A stretch of DNA of 64,000 nucleotides from Leucothrix mucor DSM 2157 (GTDB lineage: Bacteria > Pseudomonadota > Gammaproteobacteria > Thiotrichales > Thiotrichaceae). The first letter of the stretch is position 1. Each line of letters starts with the position of its first letter. The notes under the pieces were generated by a model. It saw only the letters and a program-made list of their open reading frames with translations. It was not told where the DNA came from and did no database searches. The DNA lies in NCBI RefSeq assembly GCF_000419525.1, contig NZ_ATTE01000001.1:3755501-3819500 (forward strand), read 5' to 3'. Positions 30,301-38,272 of the stretch are shown piece after piece. A program made the position numbers and the translations under genes.

Positions 30301-32552
30301 TGAACATAGTTGCCGTTAATATCCAGCTTTACGATGCCAGAAGGGCCATTGCCACCCTCACCTTTAACGGTAAATCTAGCCCGATATGTCTCACCACTAA
30401 CAGTCGTTACTGTCTGCGATAAGCTTGGCGCAGTACCACCATAGTCACAGCAATTACTGGTAGAGCCTGGCGTCGAGCCATTAACGCCCACCACGTCATC
30501 ATTGATATCACGGATTTGGATAAAGCCAGGAACGTTAGTCGCCTCGCCGTCAGCAGTGAATGCAAATCCGCCTGTGAGTGCTGGCGAGACGCGCTTCACG
30601 CCACCATTTCCAAAATAAGCACTATTGCCTACAACTGCACCACCGCCATTGTTGATGGCTGCATAGGTATCGGTACCGCCACCACTGGCTGTCCAGCCAT
30701 TGATTGTGCCTGAGCCTGCCCGGTTAACACCCCAGAAAGTGCCTGATACTGTGTCTTCAAAGTCACCATTAACTAGCACACTTGGGCATGACAGAATTGG
30801 TGCATTAGGAACAATCGTGATACCGCCAGTTGGCTGAGTCGATACCTGAAGTACATCGATTGTTTGGCGAGTCTCATCATCATCGGCAATACCATCACCT
30901 AAGTCATCCACACCAAGGCCAGAAGCATCCGACGCATCAATATCTGTTATACCGGAATTGGTAATGACCGCATCGTTCAGGTACTCACCGACACTCGTCG
31001 CCGTCGCCATAATGGTTAAAGTCGCATTACCACCCGCATTCACAGTGCCGACACTCCACACACCCGTGGTGCTGTTATAAGTGCCCTGTGATGGCAATGC
31101 AGAAGCAAAACTTAAACCAGCCGGTAACAAATCTGTTACCTGTAAACCAGAGGTTGGATCGCCACCTGCCGCGTTATTAACCGTTAGAGTAATCGTTACA
31201 GTATCGCCCACATCAAGCGTATTAGCGCTCACGGACTGAGTGATGGAAACATCCGACTGAGGAACACACATGACGATTTCGATTCCGTCACCACCTCCCC
31301 CTTCTGTACCAACACCCTTTGTATTAAAACTGATACTTGAATGAGTACCCAGCACACCAAACGTTCCTGCAGCGGTGCCAAGTGTGGAAGTGAGACTGGA
31401 CTCAGCCGTGTTACTGGGACTTAAGAGCTGGTAAGGTGTTCTTTGTATGTAATCGGTAGTTACCTCAAGATGGCTTCCCGTGTTGACATCAACTAATTGA
31501 AGAGAAGGGTCTACAGGCGTAAAGCGCATACCGTTGGAATAATTTAATTGTCCTTTACCATCTGAGGAACCTGCATTCCCTCCTATTCTGTCCAGATGGA
31601 TAATTGGATTCGTTACTGCCCGACCAAAAGAGAAAGTAATCTGGCCTGTTGAGCCATCGTAGTCAGCAGCTTCCGCGCCAGAGGCCTCAGCAGTCGTGTC
31701 CCAATAAAATACATTTTGCCATGATGGACGTCCCTGCACCGCAGACGAGCTCCATGCATTTATTGTATTCATCACACCTGCTGAGACGCCACTCCAACTA
31801 GCACCTGCGGCGGCAGATGTTGAAATGGTTGCCGTAAATGCTCCTGCAGTCGAAGAGGCATTTGAGCCTGCAGCCGACCAACTCCCAGTCAGATTCGCAC
31901 TTTGGCAAGAGAGATTAACGCTTGGTGCATTGTCTGGCGGCGTGTCATTAGTTGACTCGATAAACAGTTGCGAGCGTAACAATGACCCGGCTGTTCCAAG
32001 ATTATTCTGGTCACACACCTGAAGCGTCCAGGTACCGGCAGCATTCTCACCATCAAAAACGCCTAAGGCTATCGATGGTCTTACCGTGTGCTGATAAGTT
32101 GACGTTGTGTTGTGGTTTCCGGTATCAGGGCCAAACAAACCGCCGTTCGGGTCCCTGCCATCAAAGCTCGATGGTGCCTCATCATCAAACAAGTAATTTG
32201 CATTGGTGCGATTAATTTCGCCATAACTCATTAAGATAGTTTCAGTACCGCCCGGAGAGACCAGACGTGCTGATATATCATTTCTAAAGCCGTGCTGTAT
32301 TACCAATCCAAGGTTCACATCCCCGACGGTTATGTTGTCAGTGACATTAAAAGTTCGGCTAAGCGTGGAGGTACACGTTGGAAAATTGTCCGGAATGCTT
32401 CCTACTGTAGTATTGGCATATGTGTAGGTCGCAGCATTCGCTGGCGACATAAAAAGCATGGAAAAAAACAACATCAAGCAGATCACCCCCATAACAAAGG
32501 AGTGAATGACGTTTGAAACAAGCGTATGGTGCTGTCGCTTTATAGGCTGCAT
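24303..32552 (-). CDS. Giant secreted P-domain/GEVED/DUF11/SdrD protein (2749 aa)
   Basis: A 2749-aa exported protein with a signal peptide (core about residues 17-38, ending SPANA|ATYTY). Domains in approximate order are: a proprotein-convertase P/Homo-B-like beta-sandwich (41-200, with LGLVIQHGFRNDISARLVSP and WTLQVCDQN), a jelly-roll-like segment, a DUF11 domain (432-531), and a carbohydrate-binding-like module starting VLVNGDFED (586-835). GEVED unit 1 follows (about 1029-1180), then the PA14/lectin-like domain shared with the 3861-aa protein (1195-1402), GEVED 2 (to 1556), an AYCSNTW...CAEP domain (1578-1788), GEVED 3 (to 1950), a WMNTSGQ...CIPQ domain (1971-2165) and GEVED 4 (to 2322). 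The shared C-terminal module occupies 2335-2749. From about 1450 onward it is collinear with the plus-strand giant protein at 40.8-47.0 kb. The ribosome-binding site is weak. Confidence 0.82.
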   Translation of the reverse strand: MQPIKRQHHTLVSNVIHSFVMGVICLMLFFSMLFMSPANAATYTYANTTVGSIPDNFPTCTSTLSRTFNVTDNITVGDVNLGLVIQHGFRNDISARLVSPGGTETILMSYGEINRTNANYLFDDEAPSSFDGRDPNGGLFGPDTGNHNTTSTYQHTVRPSIALGVFDGENAAGTWTLQVCDQNNLGTAGSLLRSQLFIESTNDTPPDNAPSVNLSCQSANLTGSWSAAGSNASSTAGAFTATISTSAAAGASWSGVSAGVMNTINAWSSSAVQGRPSWQNVFYWDTTAEASGAEAADYDGSTGQITFSFGRAVTNPIIHLDRIGGNAGSSDGKGQLNYSNGMRFTPVDPSLQLVDVNTGSHLEVTTDYIQRTPYQLLSPSNTAESSLTSTLGTAAGTFGVLGTHSSISFNTKGVGTEGGGGDGIEIVMCVPQSDVSITQSVSANTLDVGDTVTITLTVNNAAGGDPTSGLQVTDLLPAGLSFASALPSQGTYNSTTGVWSVGTVNAGGNATLTIMATATSVGEYLNDAVITNSGITDIDASDASGLGVDDLGDGIADDDETRQTIDVLQVSTQPTGGITIVPNAPILSCPSVLVNGDFEDTVSGTFWGVNRAGSGTINGWTASGGGTDTYAAINNGGGAVVGNSAYFGNGGVKRVSPALTGGFAFTADGEATNVPGFIQIRDINDDVVGVNGSTPGSTSNCCDYGGTAPSLSQTVTTVSGETYRARFTVKGEGGNGPSGIVKLDINGNYVHLEVPGNSGTKSYTVEFTANSSSSVISFTNYGHFYQDNGGFCNPDTSGFCTVDGLGSSGQTAEVTLDNVELSAASCLIPLPTEVTAGMCSIASPSTQFWQSRVEWSTENGPGNFDPRNIDSNYISRADPSTSGSGISVAVASTYVEISGINQSNFESAYRNGDYLEYTLQTQSTIGNTLVLAGFAENGGRLGGDSYKMDLLISDDNFTTAVRLHTGFQVDGSTDPESGNTFTWIKSDLTEMYVKPDTEYKIRAVLYDAVQVGGKVTMDDFRISFDNCADRGDAPYATNDANAGAHYLPEIRSHYIGTVSPDAEMGPSGDDNTSGVVTTDEEAGVILPTLRAGSTVTIDVPVVGANGKLNAWIDWNKNNAFDASEKIATDAQLSNAAAASGTISLSVPVPADAIVGDTYARFRWSPNSVVNATDNVVEGELEDYLVKVVTALGPASPDVPFAACQAANFAGISPDGIEDLSFPRGYWATSYYQGQNGFASSSYGPTNGSGGSGAAEFRGEAFWGTGENPVQTSSNGTWNAIGTWSNGGETPTSPSLPHPSYVGSTWSDSNAYYQIDYRRKIDLAGVIRIADIADSYVDDGVEVYVNGVRQWATHPPSGGPNGWISQTNPGQVSVAANDEVLIRFINLGYIGGFHFAYDLPGVDCSDTPTSGTSYGTALHIKDASSSVYLGSTIDDDTSNIASVNADGDGTDDDGVFTDAGLSSGLQGFSFTPEESAALYIPVTGSGKLYAWVDWDGNGVFGNNSNEVIANGIAGADETMVVNASVPIASTLGTTYARFRFSSDASLSTPAGSASDGEVEDYQVTVAQTVTAPTEPPIAYCSNTWALDGGVYKSTTAQGVEITASTAAAAGASWSFAPNDALNPAGSFSLSALNGTSSLSTVFSWDTTPEDGRLANAADDAATGTLTFGFGVPVKNPVIHIDRQGGYGSSTASTPQGLSNSSIITPNTANSAATFTRLAGTTHFEVTGNMIQRTPNEVMQDIGVTGLSGADSTIYTAMGSVQVNGTYNSLSLDFSGVGVEGAGGDGIEFVVCAEPYDYGDAPASYQEAAHKIPETPTVYLGSVAPDNESQTQHTANGGSDGKGDDLNGTDDEDAYDTLPAIWTTQSQYRLKVDCSDQGAYVSGWIDFNQNGEFDAGERNTDYPERCNVNGTATLNWIGLSGLSTGTTYARLRIASDQTEVSTAIGEASDGEVEDYPVILQNPGTPPPVCNGITSWMNTSGQSADPNSTWAIDWAERGLSANVMFNSTMTGSNAKWTAAAAKAFTQSTFSDRFGSPGYGINLNYPDDLSGTGTTTADIVFSEALPANTYMVVRDVDATNESVTFSNNNLGLLPAPSLWETQSPLTTTANSPSLFASWNNVLQQIVTLSDGPNNDQEAYVWPVSGLTNLRVAYQTYAGSANIGFVSCIPQDHGDAPDTYATYKTSSGPQHSVINGVYLGSNAPDTEDDGQPSATAANDDADEDADENGVSALPILTTSDRTYSVSVTASNDTLSSATLIAWIDFDGNGRFDADEAAIRAIAAGSSNVSVKLNWSNIPLDIKAGNSYLRLRLTTDALSNREPGGAKLDGEVEDYPITITTAGVTVSGRVFNDANVNAVNDSGEVGVTQLPVVLYDRVNQVCVSTRTDGSGAYVFEDVVPGTYQVYEASRESVQVPRNCDPAFAKDPSGYRSTTKKVREAFTVTTSDITKQDFGNVKLPVFEPDNTGQILPGNVLFYAHKFTTPAAGSVSFSSLSSGHRSSGWSSIIYRDANCDGKLNQTDGAVPLGTGSLAVDAADNICLINKVYAPANVAANDQYVQNIMADFDFENTFAGTLALIVRDVTTAQQVQAPALPATPEVVAVPDVTPEQDPVPATPTTPYIPEIPEAPVQAQVDPTPVTPTVGPSRLELRKSVRNVSVVGSPETESVNSAAPGDILEYRIYYRNTGTGPLDELVINDTVPAYTSLSGSPDCGSAPSGMSCIASPLGLDDSLKWTFDGELRGGSGAWVSYQVKVDD
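28330..28870. repeat. Near-identical 541-bp segment shared by two giant genes, copy B
   Basis: Second copy of the segment at 21952-22492, lying in the middle of the 2749-aa gene and encoding the same PA14/lectin-like domain. It is preserved to about four mismatches although the surrounding GEVED units differ. Confidence 0.9.
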
Positions 32553-32665
32553 AGGTAACCACTTTCTTTTTATTTATTTTTTATCTGCAATAGGGGTAAG
32601 TATTGCAAAAAACATCAAAACGTAGCGCCCACAACAAACTACCTGCGCCACAGTTATATTGCCTC

Positions 32666-32774
32666 CAAAACTAACAGCCTAAGCCCCGACCAAAGCTGAA
32701 CCATTTTAACGTTATCCACTTTTACACAGAGATATCCACAGGCACAAAAAAAGGGCTGAATAAATTCAGCCCCT
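32666..32774. repeat. Non-coding repeat with terminator, copy B
   Basis: Counterpart of 24152-24259, between the isocitrate lyase stop and the 2749-aa gene start. The conserved blocks keep their order. The AACCGCTCA stretch next to the downstream stop codon is also shared, so a terminator-bearing 3' flank has been copied between unrelated genes. Confidence 0.6.
32746..32772 (-). terminator. Rho-independent terminator of isocitrate lyase
   Basis: Hairpin GGGCTGAA (32753-32760), loop TAAA, TTCAGCCC (32765-32772), followed on the minus strand by seven T residues (plus-strand A-run 32746-32752). It lies about 50 bp after the aceA stop codon. Confidence 0.92.
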
Positions 32775-32823
32775 TCTCATCAATCACCAATCACATTCGA
32801 TTAGTGTATAAACCGCTCAGTCA

Positions 32824-34407
32824 TTAACTGAACTGGTTCATGGTGTTGTCTTTACCGCCTGCTTTCAGTGCAGCTTCACCGGCGAAGTATTCTTTGTGAT
32901 CATCACCCATATCTGAGCCAGACATGTTTTGGTGTTTAACACAGGCAATACCTTGGCGGATCTCTTTACGCTGTACGCCAGCCACATAACCCAGCATACC
33001 TTCTTCACCGAAGTACTCCTTCGCCAGATTGTCAGTAGACAATGCGGCAGTGTGGTAAGTCGGCAGCGTGATCAAGTGGTGGAAGATACCGGCTTCACGA
33101 GCAGAATCAGCTTGGAAGGTACGGATCTTATCATCAGCACGAGCAGCCAATTCAGTCTCATCGTACTCAACACTCATCAGGTTATCGCGGTTGTATGCAG
33201 ACACATCTTCACCGGCTTCAGCCATCGCATCAAAGATCTGCTGACGGAAGTTAAGGGTCCAGTTGAATGATGGGCTGTTGTTGTAAACCAGCTTCGCATT
33301 TGGAATCACTTCACGGATGCGGTTAACCATGCCACCGATCTGGCCAATGTGTGGCTTCTCAGTTTCGATCCAGATCATATCTGCGCCGTTTTGTAGTGAC
33401 GTGATGCAATCCAGTACGCAGCGATCTTCACCAGTGCCCGAACGGAACTGGAACAAGTTAGAAGGCAAACGCTTAGGACGAACCAGCTTGCCGCCTTGCT
33501 TGATCACTAAGTCGCCGTTGTTCATGTCATCAGCAGAGACTTCTTCAACATCTAAGAAGCTGTTGTACTGATCACCCAGATCGCCTGGCTCTTTGGTTAC
33601 TGCGATTTGCTTAGTCAAGCCAGCACCCAGTGAGTCAGTACGGGCAACGATTACACCGTTGTCTACGCCCAGCTCCAAGAATGCGTAGCGAACTGCGCGG
33701 ATTTTCGCTAAGAAGTCTTCATGAGGAACGGTTACTTTACCGTCTTGGTGGCCACACTGCTTCTCATCCGATACTTGGTTTTCGATTTGGATACAGCAAG
33801 CACCCGCTTCGATCATCTGCTTAGCCATCAGGTAAGTCGCTTCAGCGTTACCGAAACCCGCGTCGATATCTGCAACGATAGGCACTACGTGCGTTTCAAA
33901 GTTATCGATTTGTGCTTGAATCGCTGGCTTATCAGCATCAGAAGCCGCATCCAACTCGCGGAACAAACCACCCAGTACACGGGCATCTGCCTGGCGAAGG
34001 AAGGTGTACAGCTCAGCAATCAGGCTAGCAACCGAAGTCTTCTCATGCATTGACTGATCCGGGAGGGGACCGAACTCAGAACGCAGCGCTGCAACCATCC
34101 AGCCAGACAGATAGAGGTATTTTTTGTCAGTCGTACCGAAGTGTTTCTTGATCGAAATCATCTTCTGCTGACCGATGAAACCGTGCCAGCAACCTAAAGA
34201 TTGAGTATACTGAGAAGGATCAGCGTCATAAGCGTCCATATCTGCACGCATAATGTCAGCGGTGTATTTGGCGATATCTAAGCCAGTTTTGAATCGGTTT
34301 TGAGCTCTCATGCGGGCTGCAGACTCAGGATTGATAGAATCCCATGCGCCTCGGGCAGCTTCAATGGAATTAGCAACTGATAAAGTGTCTTCTTGATACT
34401 GTGACAT
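32824..34407 (-). CDS. aceA: Isocitrate lyase (long form)
   Basis: A 527-aa isocitrate lyase, the first enzyme of the glyoxylate shunt, which cleaves isocitrate to glyoxylate and succinate and allows growth on acetate and fatty acids. The catalytic cysteine C218 lies in the KQCGHQDGKVTVP motif. The Mg2+-binding VDIDAGFGNAEA loop precedes it, and NSPSFNW marks the substrate-binding region. The length fits the long Pseudomonas-type enzyme rather than the about 430-aa E. coli type. A strong GAGGAG ribosome-binding site lies 8 bases before the ATG. No malate synthase gene is adjacent. The divergent LysR gene 171 bp away is a likely regulator, and a rho-independent terminator follows the gene. Confidence 0.97.
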   Translation of the reverse strand: MSQYQEDTLSVANSIEAARGAWDSINPESAARMRAQNRFKTGLDIAKYTADIMRADMDAYDADPSQYTQSLGCWHGFIGQQKMISIKKHFGTTDKKYLYLSGWMVAALRSEFGPLPDQSMHEKTSVASLIAELYTFLRQADARVLGGLFRELDAASDADKPAIQAQIDNFETHVVPIVADIDAGFGNAEATYLMAKQMIEAGACCIQIENQVSDEKQCGHQDGKVTVPHEDFLAKIRAVRYAFLELGVDNGVIVARTDSLGAGLTKQIAVTKEPGDLGDQYNSFLDVEEVSADDMNNGDLVIKQGGKLVRPKRLPSNLFQFRSGTGEDRCVLDCITSLQNGADMIWIETEKPHIGQIGGMVNRIREVIPNAKLVYNNSPSFNWTLNFRQQIFDAMAEAGEDVSAYNRDNLMSVEYDETELAARADDKIRTFQADSAREAGIFHHLITLPTYHTAALSTDNLAKEYFGEEGMLGYVAGVQRKEIRQGIACVKHQNMSGSDMGDDHKEYFAGEAALKAGGKDNTMNQFS

Positions 34408-34578
34408 AGGTGATACTCCTCAAACGTTAATCGTTATTACTCTCTAGTTGCTAATCATCTTATTCGCAGTTGCAGCATTTTTGAAATAAATGGAGATTAT
34501 TCTTATAATTCACCAGCGAAATAAAGGTCGAAATATGAGGGTTTTCCTAGCATCCACGGCTACAAAGGTTCCGACGAA

Positions 34579-35532
34579 ATGAACATTGGACGCATTGATT
34601 TAAACCTTCTGGTCTACTTAGATGCACTACTTCGTGAGCGAAATGTCACCAAAGCGGCCAATCAATTAGGTATTAGTCAGCCAGCTTTAAGTAATGGATT
34701 GCGTCGTTTACGGGATTTATTTGATGACCCGCTGCTGGTTCGCACCAGTGAAGGCATGATTCCCACCGAGCGCGCCGAGCAATTGCAGCCGGTTATTCGC
34801 GATGTGCTATCCAAAGTGGACATGGCTGTGCAGCCACAAGCCGACTTTGATGCCGCCAACGAAGAACACTTATTTCGGATTATGGCCAGCGATTACGCCG
34901 AATCCACCCTATTTCCACACTTATTACAGCGCCTGCGCCGTGAAGCGCCCGGCATTATTCTGGACATACTTACGCCCAGCGACGTGAGCTTTCTCGATGT
35001 AGAGCGCGGCAAAGTGGATATGGTCATCAACCGCTTTGAGACCATGCCGCAGTCGTTTCACCAAAAAGGCATCTGGAAAGATCACTTTGCCTGCCTGACT
35101 AGCATCGACAATCCCATCCTGCAAAATTTCACGCTGGAAACCTATATGGATGCGCAGCATGTCTGGGTGAGTAAAACTGGCATGGGCATCGGCGTAGGCA
35201 TGGACCCGCACGATGTGCAACACCTTGGCTGGGTCGATGAATCGCTATGTAATATCGGCAAACAGCGCCGTATTACCGTATTCACCCGCCACTATCAGGC
35301 CGCCATGCTACTGGCCGAACAAAACGATTTGCTGGTAACCTTGCCTTCACGCGCCGCTAAATTGCAGCGTGATAATCCGCGGGTTGCCATCTTAGAGCCA
35401 CCGTTCGAAATCCCCCCATTCGAACTAAAAATGGCCTGGAGCCCGTTAGTACAACACAATCCCGCCCACCGCTGGATGCGCCGTTTTATAATTGACGTCG
35501 CCAACAGCTTACTTGCTGAAGATCAAACTTAA
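34579..35532 (+). CDS. LysR-family transcriptional regulator, divergent from aceA
   Basis: A 317-aa LysR-type regulator. The N-terminal winged helix (about residues 1-65) contains the typical NVTKAANQLGISQPALSNGLRRLR helix-turn-helix. The C-terminal part is a periplasmic-binding-protein-like effector domain (about 95-300), with FRIMASDYAESTLFP at its start. The 171-bp gap to divergent aceA is AT-rich and large enough for a LysR regulatory region, so control of isocitrate lyase is plausible but unproven. The antiporter gene follows by 20 bp and may be co-transcribed. The effector is unknown. Confidence 0.9.
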   Translation: MNIGRIDLNLLVYLDALLRERNVTKAANQLGISQPALSNGLRRLRDLFDDPLLVRTSEGMIPTERAEQLQPVIRDVLSKVDMAVQPQADFDAANEEHLFRIMASDYAESTLFPHLLQRLRREAPGIILDILTPSDVSFLDVERGKVDMVINRFETMPQSFHQKGIWKDHFACLTSIDNPILQNFTLETYMDAQHVWVSKTGMGIGVGMDPHDVQHLGWVDESLCNIGKQRRITVFTRHYQAAMLLAEQNDLLVTLPSRAAKLQRDNPRVAILEPPFEIPPFELKMAWSPLVQHNPAHRWMRRFIIDVANSLLAEDQT

Positions 35533-35552
35533 AGGGGAAAATTTACGCTGCC

Positions 35553-37193
35553 ATGGACACACTGGTCTCACTGTTTGCTTCGATTAATTATCACGATCCG
35601 GCTTGGATCGGCATCGCCTATGTTTTTGGATTTGTTGTCTGGCAAATCGGCTTACCGCCGTTAGTTGGCTTTCTGATTGCAGGCTTTACGCTCAATTTAC
35701 TGGGCGCTCAAGGCGGCGAATTCCTGGATATCATGGCCGATATCGGCGTGACCTTGCTGCTGTTTAGTATCGGCTTAAAGCTGCATATCCGGCAATTGCT
35801 ACGCCCCGAAGTGTGGGCCACCGCTACACTGCACTTAATCGCCCTGACCCTAAGCAGCGCCATTTTTATTATCCTGCTCAGCGTTTCCGGCCTGCCACTC
35901 CTTAAAGATTTAGATTACAACGCCGCGCTTATTCTGGCGTTTGCGCTCTCTTTCTCCAGTACCGTGTTTGCGGTCAAAGTGTTTGAAGATAAAGGGGAAA
36001 TGGGTAGCCCTTATGCCAAGGTGTCGATTGGTATTCTAATCGTGCAGGACATTGCCGCCGTAGTGTTCTTAGCTACCTCCGCCGCCAAACTGCCCTCACC
36101 TTGGGCTGCTGCCGCAATTATTGGTTTAATCGCCTTAAAGCCGGTGTTGATTGCCTTATTAAAGCGCGCCGGTCATGGTGAGTTACTGCTGTTGTATGGC
36201 TTGCTGCTGGCCAGTGGGGGTTATGCTTTATTTGAATTGGTCAGTCTTAAAGGCGACTTAGGCGCTTTATTCCTCGGTATTCTGGTGGCGTCACACCCTA
36301 AAGCCTCCGAGCTTGCCAAGTCCTTGTTATCACTAAAAGATTTATTCTTGGTAGGCTTCTTTCTCAGTATTGGTATCGCGGTCACGCCAACGGTAGATAC
36401 CGTGCTGATTGCGCTGCTACTCATCACCATTATTCCACTTAAAGCGCTACTGTTTTTCCTATTCCTTACGCGCCTGAAACTGCGCACCCGCATGGCGACG
36501 TTCACTTCACTGGCGCTCTCTAATTTTAGTGAATTCGGCCTGATTGTAACCGCTATCGGCGTTGCCAAAGGTTGGCTCAGTAATGACTGGCTGGCGGTTA
36601 TGGCGATTGCCGTGGTGATGTCGTTTATCCTTGCCTCGCCGCTTAATGTGAAAAATGGCGCGATCTATGCCCGCTATAAAGCATGGCTGCATAAACTCGA
36701 ACACAGCAAGCGACTGGAAGCCGATAGCACCATTAACCTTGGTCGCACTAAAGCCTTAGTGTGTGGAATGGGTCGCGTGGGCCATGGTGCATACGAACAA
36801 CTGCACCGCAGCCTTGGCGATTATGTGGTGGGGATTGATACGCAAACTGAGAAAATCAACGCCCATCAGCAAGCGGGTCGCAAAGTGTTTAATGGCGATG
36901 CCAGTAACCCCGACTTCTGGTTGCGGGTCGGCAGGGTCAAGCCGGAGCTGGAAACCGTGTTGCTGTGCCTGCCCAACCATCCTACCAATCTGCGCGCGGC
37001 CACCGCCATTCGCGACTGGGGATTTACCGGCCATATCGCCGCCATTACCAAGTATGAGGATGAGATTCCCGAGCTAATGGAAGTCGGCGTCAACTCCACG
37101 TTTAATATCTACGCGGAAGTCGGCACCGGTTTTGCAGAAAATGTATTGGAGCAAGCCTACCCGCCCGAGGAAAATACCTCAGTCTCAGGGTGA
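35553..37193 (+). CDS. KefB/KefC-like CPA2 cation/proton antiporter with RCK (TrkA-N) domain
   Basis: A 546-aa monovalent cation:proton antiporter-2 protein. The first about 380 residues form roughly a dozen membrane helices (LPPLVGFLIAGFTLNLLG and ADIGVTLLLFSIGLKL are typical of Kef proteins). A cytosolic TrkA-N/RCK domain (about 400-515) has the nucleotide-binding glycine motif GMGRVGHG and the acidic end of the second strand (VVGIDTQ). The family moves K+ or Na+ against protons, often gated by NAD(H) or glutathione adducts; the exact ion cannot be read here. It lies 20 bp after the LysR gene. The last 37 bp overlap the 3' end of the convergent DUF3179 gene. Confidence 0.88.
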   Translation: MDTLVSLFASINYHDPAWIGIAYVFGFVVWQIGLPPLVGFLIAGFTLNLLGAQGGEFLDIMADIGVTLLLFSIGLKLHIRQLLRPEVWATATLHLIALTLSSAIFIILLSVSGLPLLKDLDYNAALILAFALSFSSTVFAVKVFEDKGEMGSPYAKVSIGILIVQDIAAVVFLATSAAKLPSPWAAAAIIGLIALKPVLIALLKRAGHGELLLLYGLLLASGGYALFELVSLKGDLGALFLGILVASHPKASELAKSLLSLKDLFLVGFFLSIGIAVTPTVDTVLIALLLITIIPLKALLFFLFLTRLKLRTRMATFTSLALSNFSEFGLIVTAIGVAKGWLSNDWLAVMAIAVVMSFILASPLNVKNGAIYARYKAWLHKLEHSKRLEADSTINLGRTKALVCGMGRVGHGAYEQLHRSLGDYVVGIDTQTEKINAHQQAGRKVFNGDASNPDFWLRVGRVKPELETVLLCLPNHPTNLRAATAIRDWGFTGHIAAITKYEDEIPELMEVGVNSTFNIYAEVGTGFAENVLEQAYPPEENTSVSG

Positions 37194-38089
37194 AAGGCGT
37201 ACCAGGCAAACCAGAAGCCATTCACCAGCTCAAGGTTATTGCCATTGGCGTCTTTAATCTGGCCATCGCGATTGGGCACATCAAATTCGATGCTTAAGGT
37301 TTGCCCGGCGAACTGATCCGTTAGTGTAGTACCACCAGCTAAAGCCAACTCCTTAAACGGATAGGCTTTATGCTGGCCGTTAATGGTAATGCCCAGCACG
37401 CGCTCTTTCGGGTGATAACGGCGACTCTCGGCCGATACCGGAAAATACGTTTTGCGACTATCGTCATAATTACCATAGGGCGAGCTTTCATAATCCCGCG
37501 TATAACCCGTGTTAGTGGATAACACTTTGGTCGCCGGATATTGTTCCAACCATTTTCCCCAACTGGTTTGCGAAGACGTTACCATGCGTAACTTCTGCCC
37601 TTTCATCGGGCCATTGATGGCTTTGGATAAAATCTGTGACCACAGCGTTTCAGTCTGCCGGTCGTACAGCAACACATCGCTGTTATAGAGCAAACCCGAG
37701 ACGCCAAACTGCAAGGTCTTACCGCCGAGCGCTGCCTCGTACACAATGCCCGTGCCGCACAAGGGGCAGAACGTTACCGAAATCGGTTTACCCTGAATCG
37801 TGTCATTCACAATCTCATGCCAATTCAGAATTTTGATGGGATAAGCCCGCGCCTCGCCATTCACCTGAATGCCGATAATGCGGTCTTTGGCTTGTAGAAA
37901 ATCAGCTTGTGCAGCAGGGATAAAATCGGGGCGATCAATGGAGGGAATGCCATCTCGTGGCGGCCCACCTTGAAGTATTTGATTAGCAGGGATCAGGCTT
38001 TGGCTCAATTCAAAACCATTCTTGGTTTCGGCGCTGGCAAGGCCGCTAATGAGCAGTGTGCTGAGTAATATAGTGTTTAAAATATGCAT
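37157..38089 (-). CDS. DUF3179 domain-containing exported protein
   Basis: A 310-aa protein with a signal peptide (MHILNTILLSTLLISGLASA, cleaved before ETKNG) and one DUF3179 domain covering the rest. The family hallmark TFCPLCGTGIVYEA (about residues 103-116) with its Cys-x-x-Cys pair, and the VNGEARAYPIKILNWHEIVND segment, are visible. The function of this family is not known; the CxxC pair suggests metal or haem binding or redox, which is speculation. The start has an AGGA site 8-9 bases upstream. Its 3' end overlaps the convergent antiporter gene by 37 bp, so antisense pairing of the two mRNAs is possible. Confidence 0.88.
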   Translation of the reverse strand: MHILNTILLSTLLISGLASAETKNGFELSQSLIPANQILQGGPPRDGIPSIDRPDFIPAAQADFLQAKDRIIGIQVNGEARAYPIKILNWHEIVNDTIQGKPISVTFCPLCGTGIVYEAALGGKTLQFGVSGLLYNSDVLLYDRQTETLWSQILSKAINGPMKGQKLRMVTSSQTSWGKWLEQYPATKVLSTNTGYTRDYESSPYGNYDDSRKTYFPVSAESRRYHPKERVLGITINGQHKAYPFKELALAGGTTLTDQFAGQTLSIEFDVPNRDGQIKDANGNNLELVNGFWFAWYAFHPETEVFSSGG

Positions 38090-38272
38090 ACGATGTTCCT
38101 CTGGTATCAGTATGCAATACGTAAAAACCAGCCTGTCAGATGCAGAAGATCATTCTCCATACTCTTTTCAAGCTCACTGCACATTTACTGCACAATTGGC
38201 GAATAAGCTGCTCGCAGGCTATCTAAAACCAGACCCAGCGAACAGCAACCTCTAACAATAATAGGACCAGCT

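Noticed and set aside
6906-32552. Genomic island or prophage carrying the giant genes
   Set aside because: No integrase, tRNA flank, direct-repeat ends or transposase seen, and base composition is like that of the neighbours.
32710-32742. TTATCCACT and TATCCACAG look like DnaA boxes, suggesting an origin
   Set aside because: Only two imperfect boxes next to a terminator, no AT-rich unwinding region or dnaA/dnaN neighbourhood; TATCCACAGG is simply part of the non-coding repeat also found near 24218.
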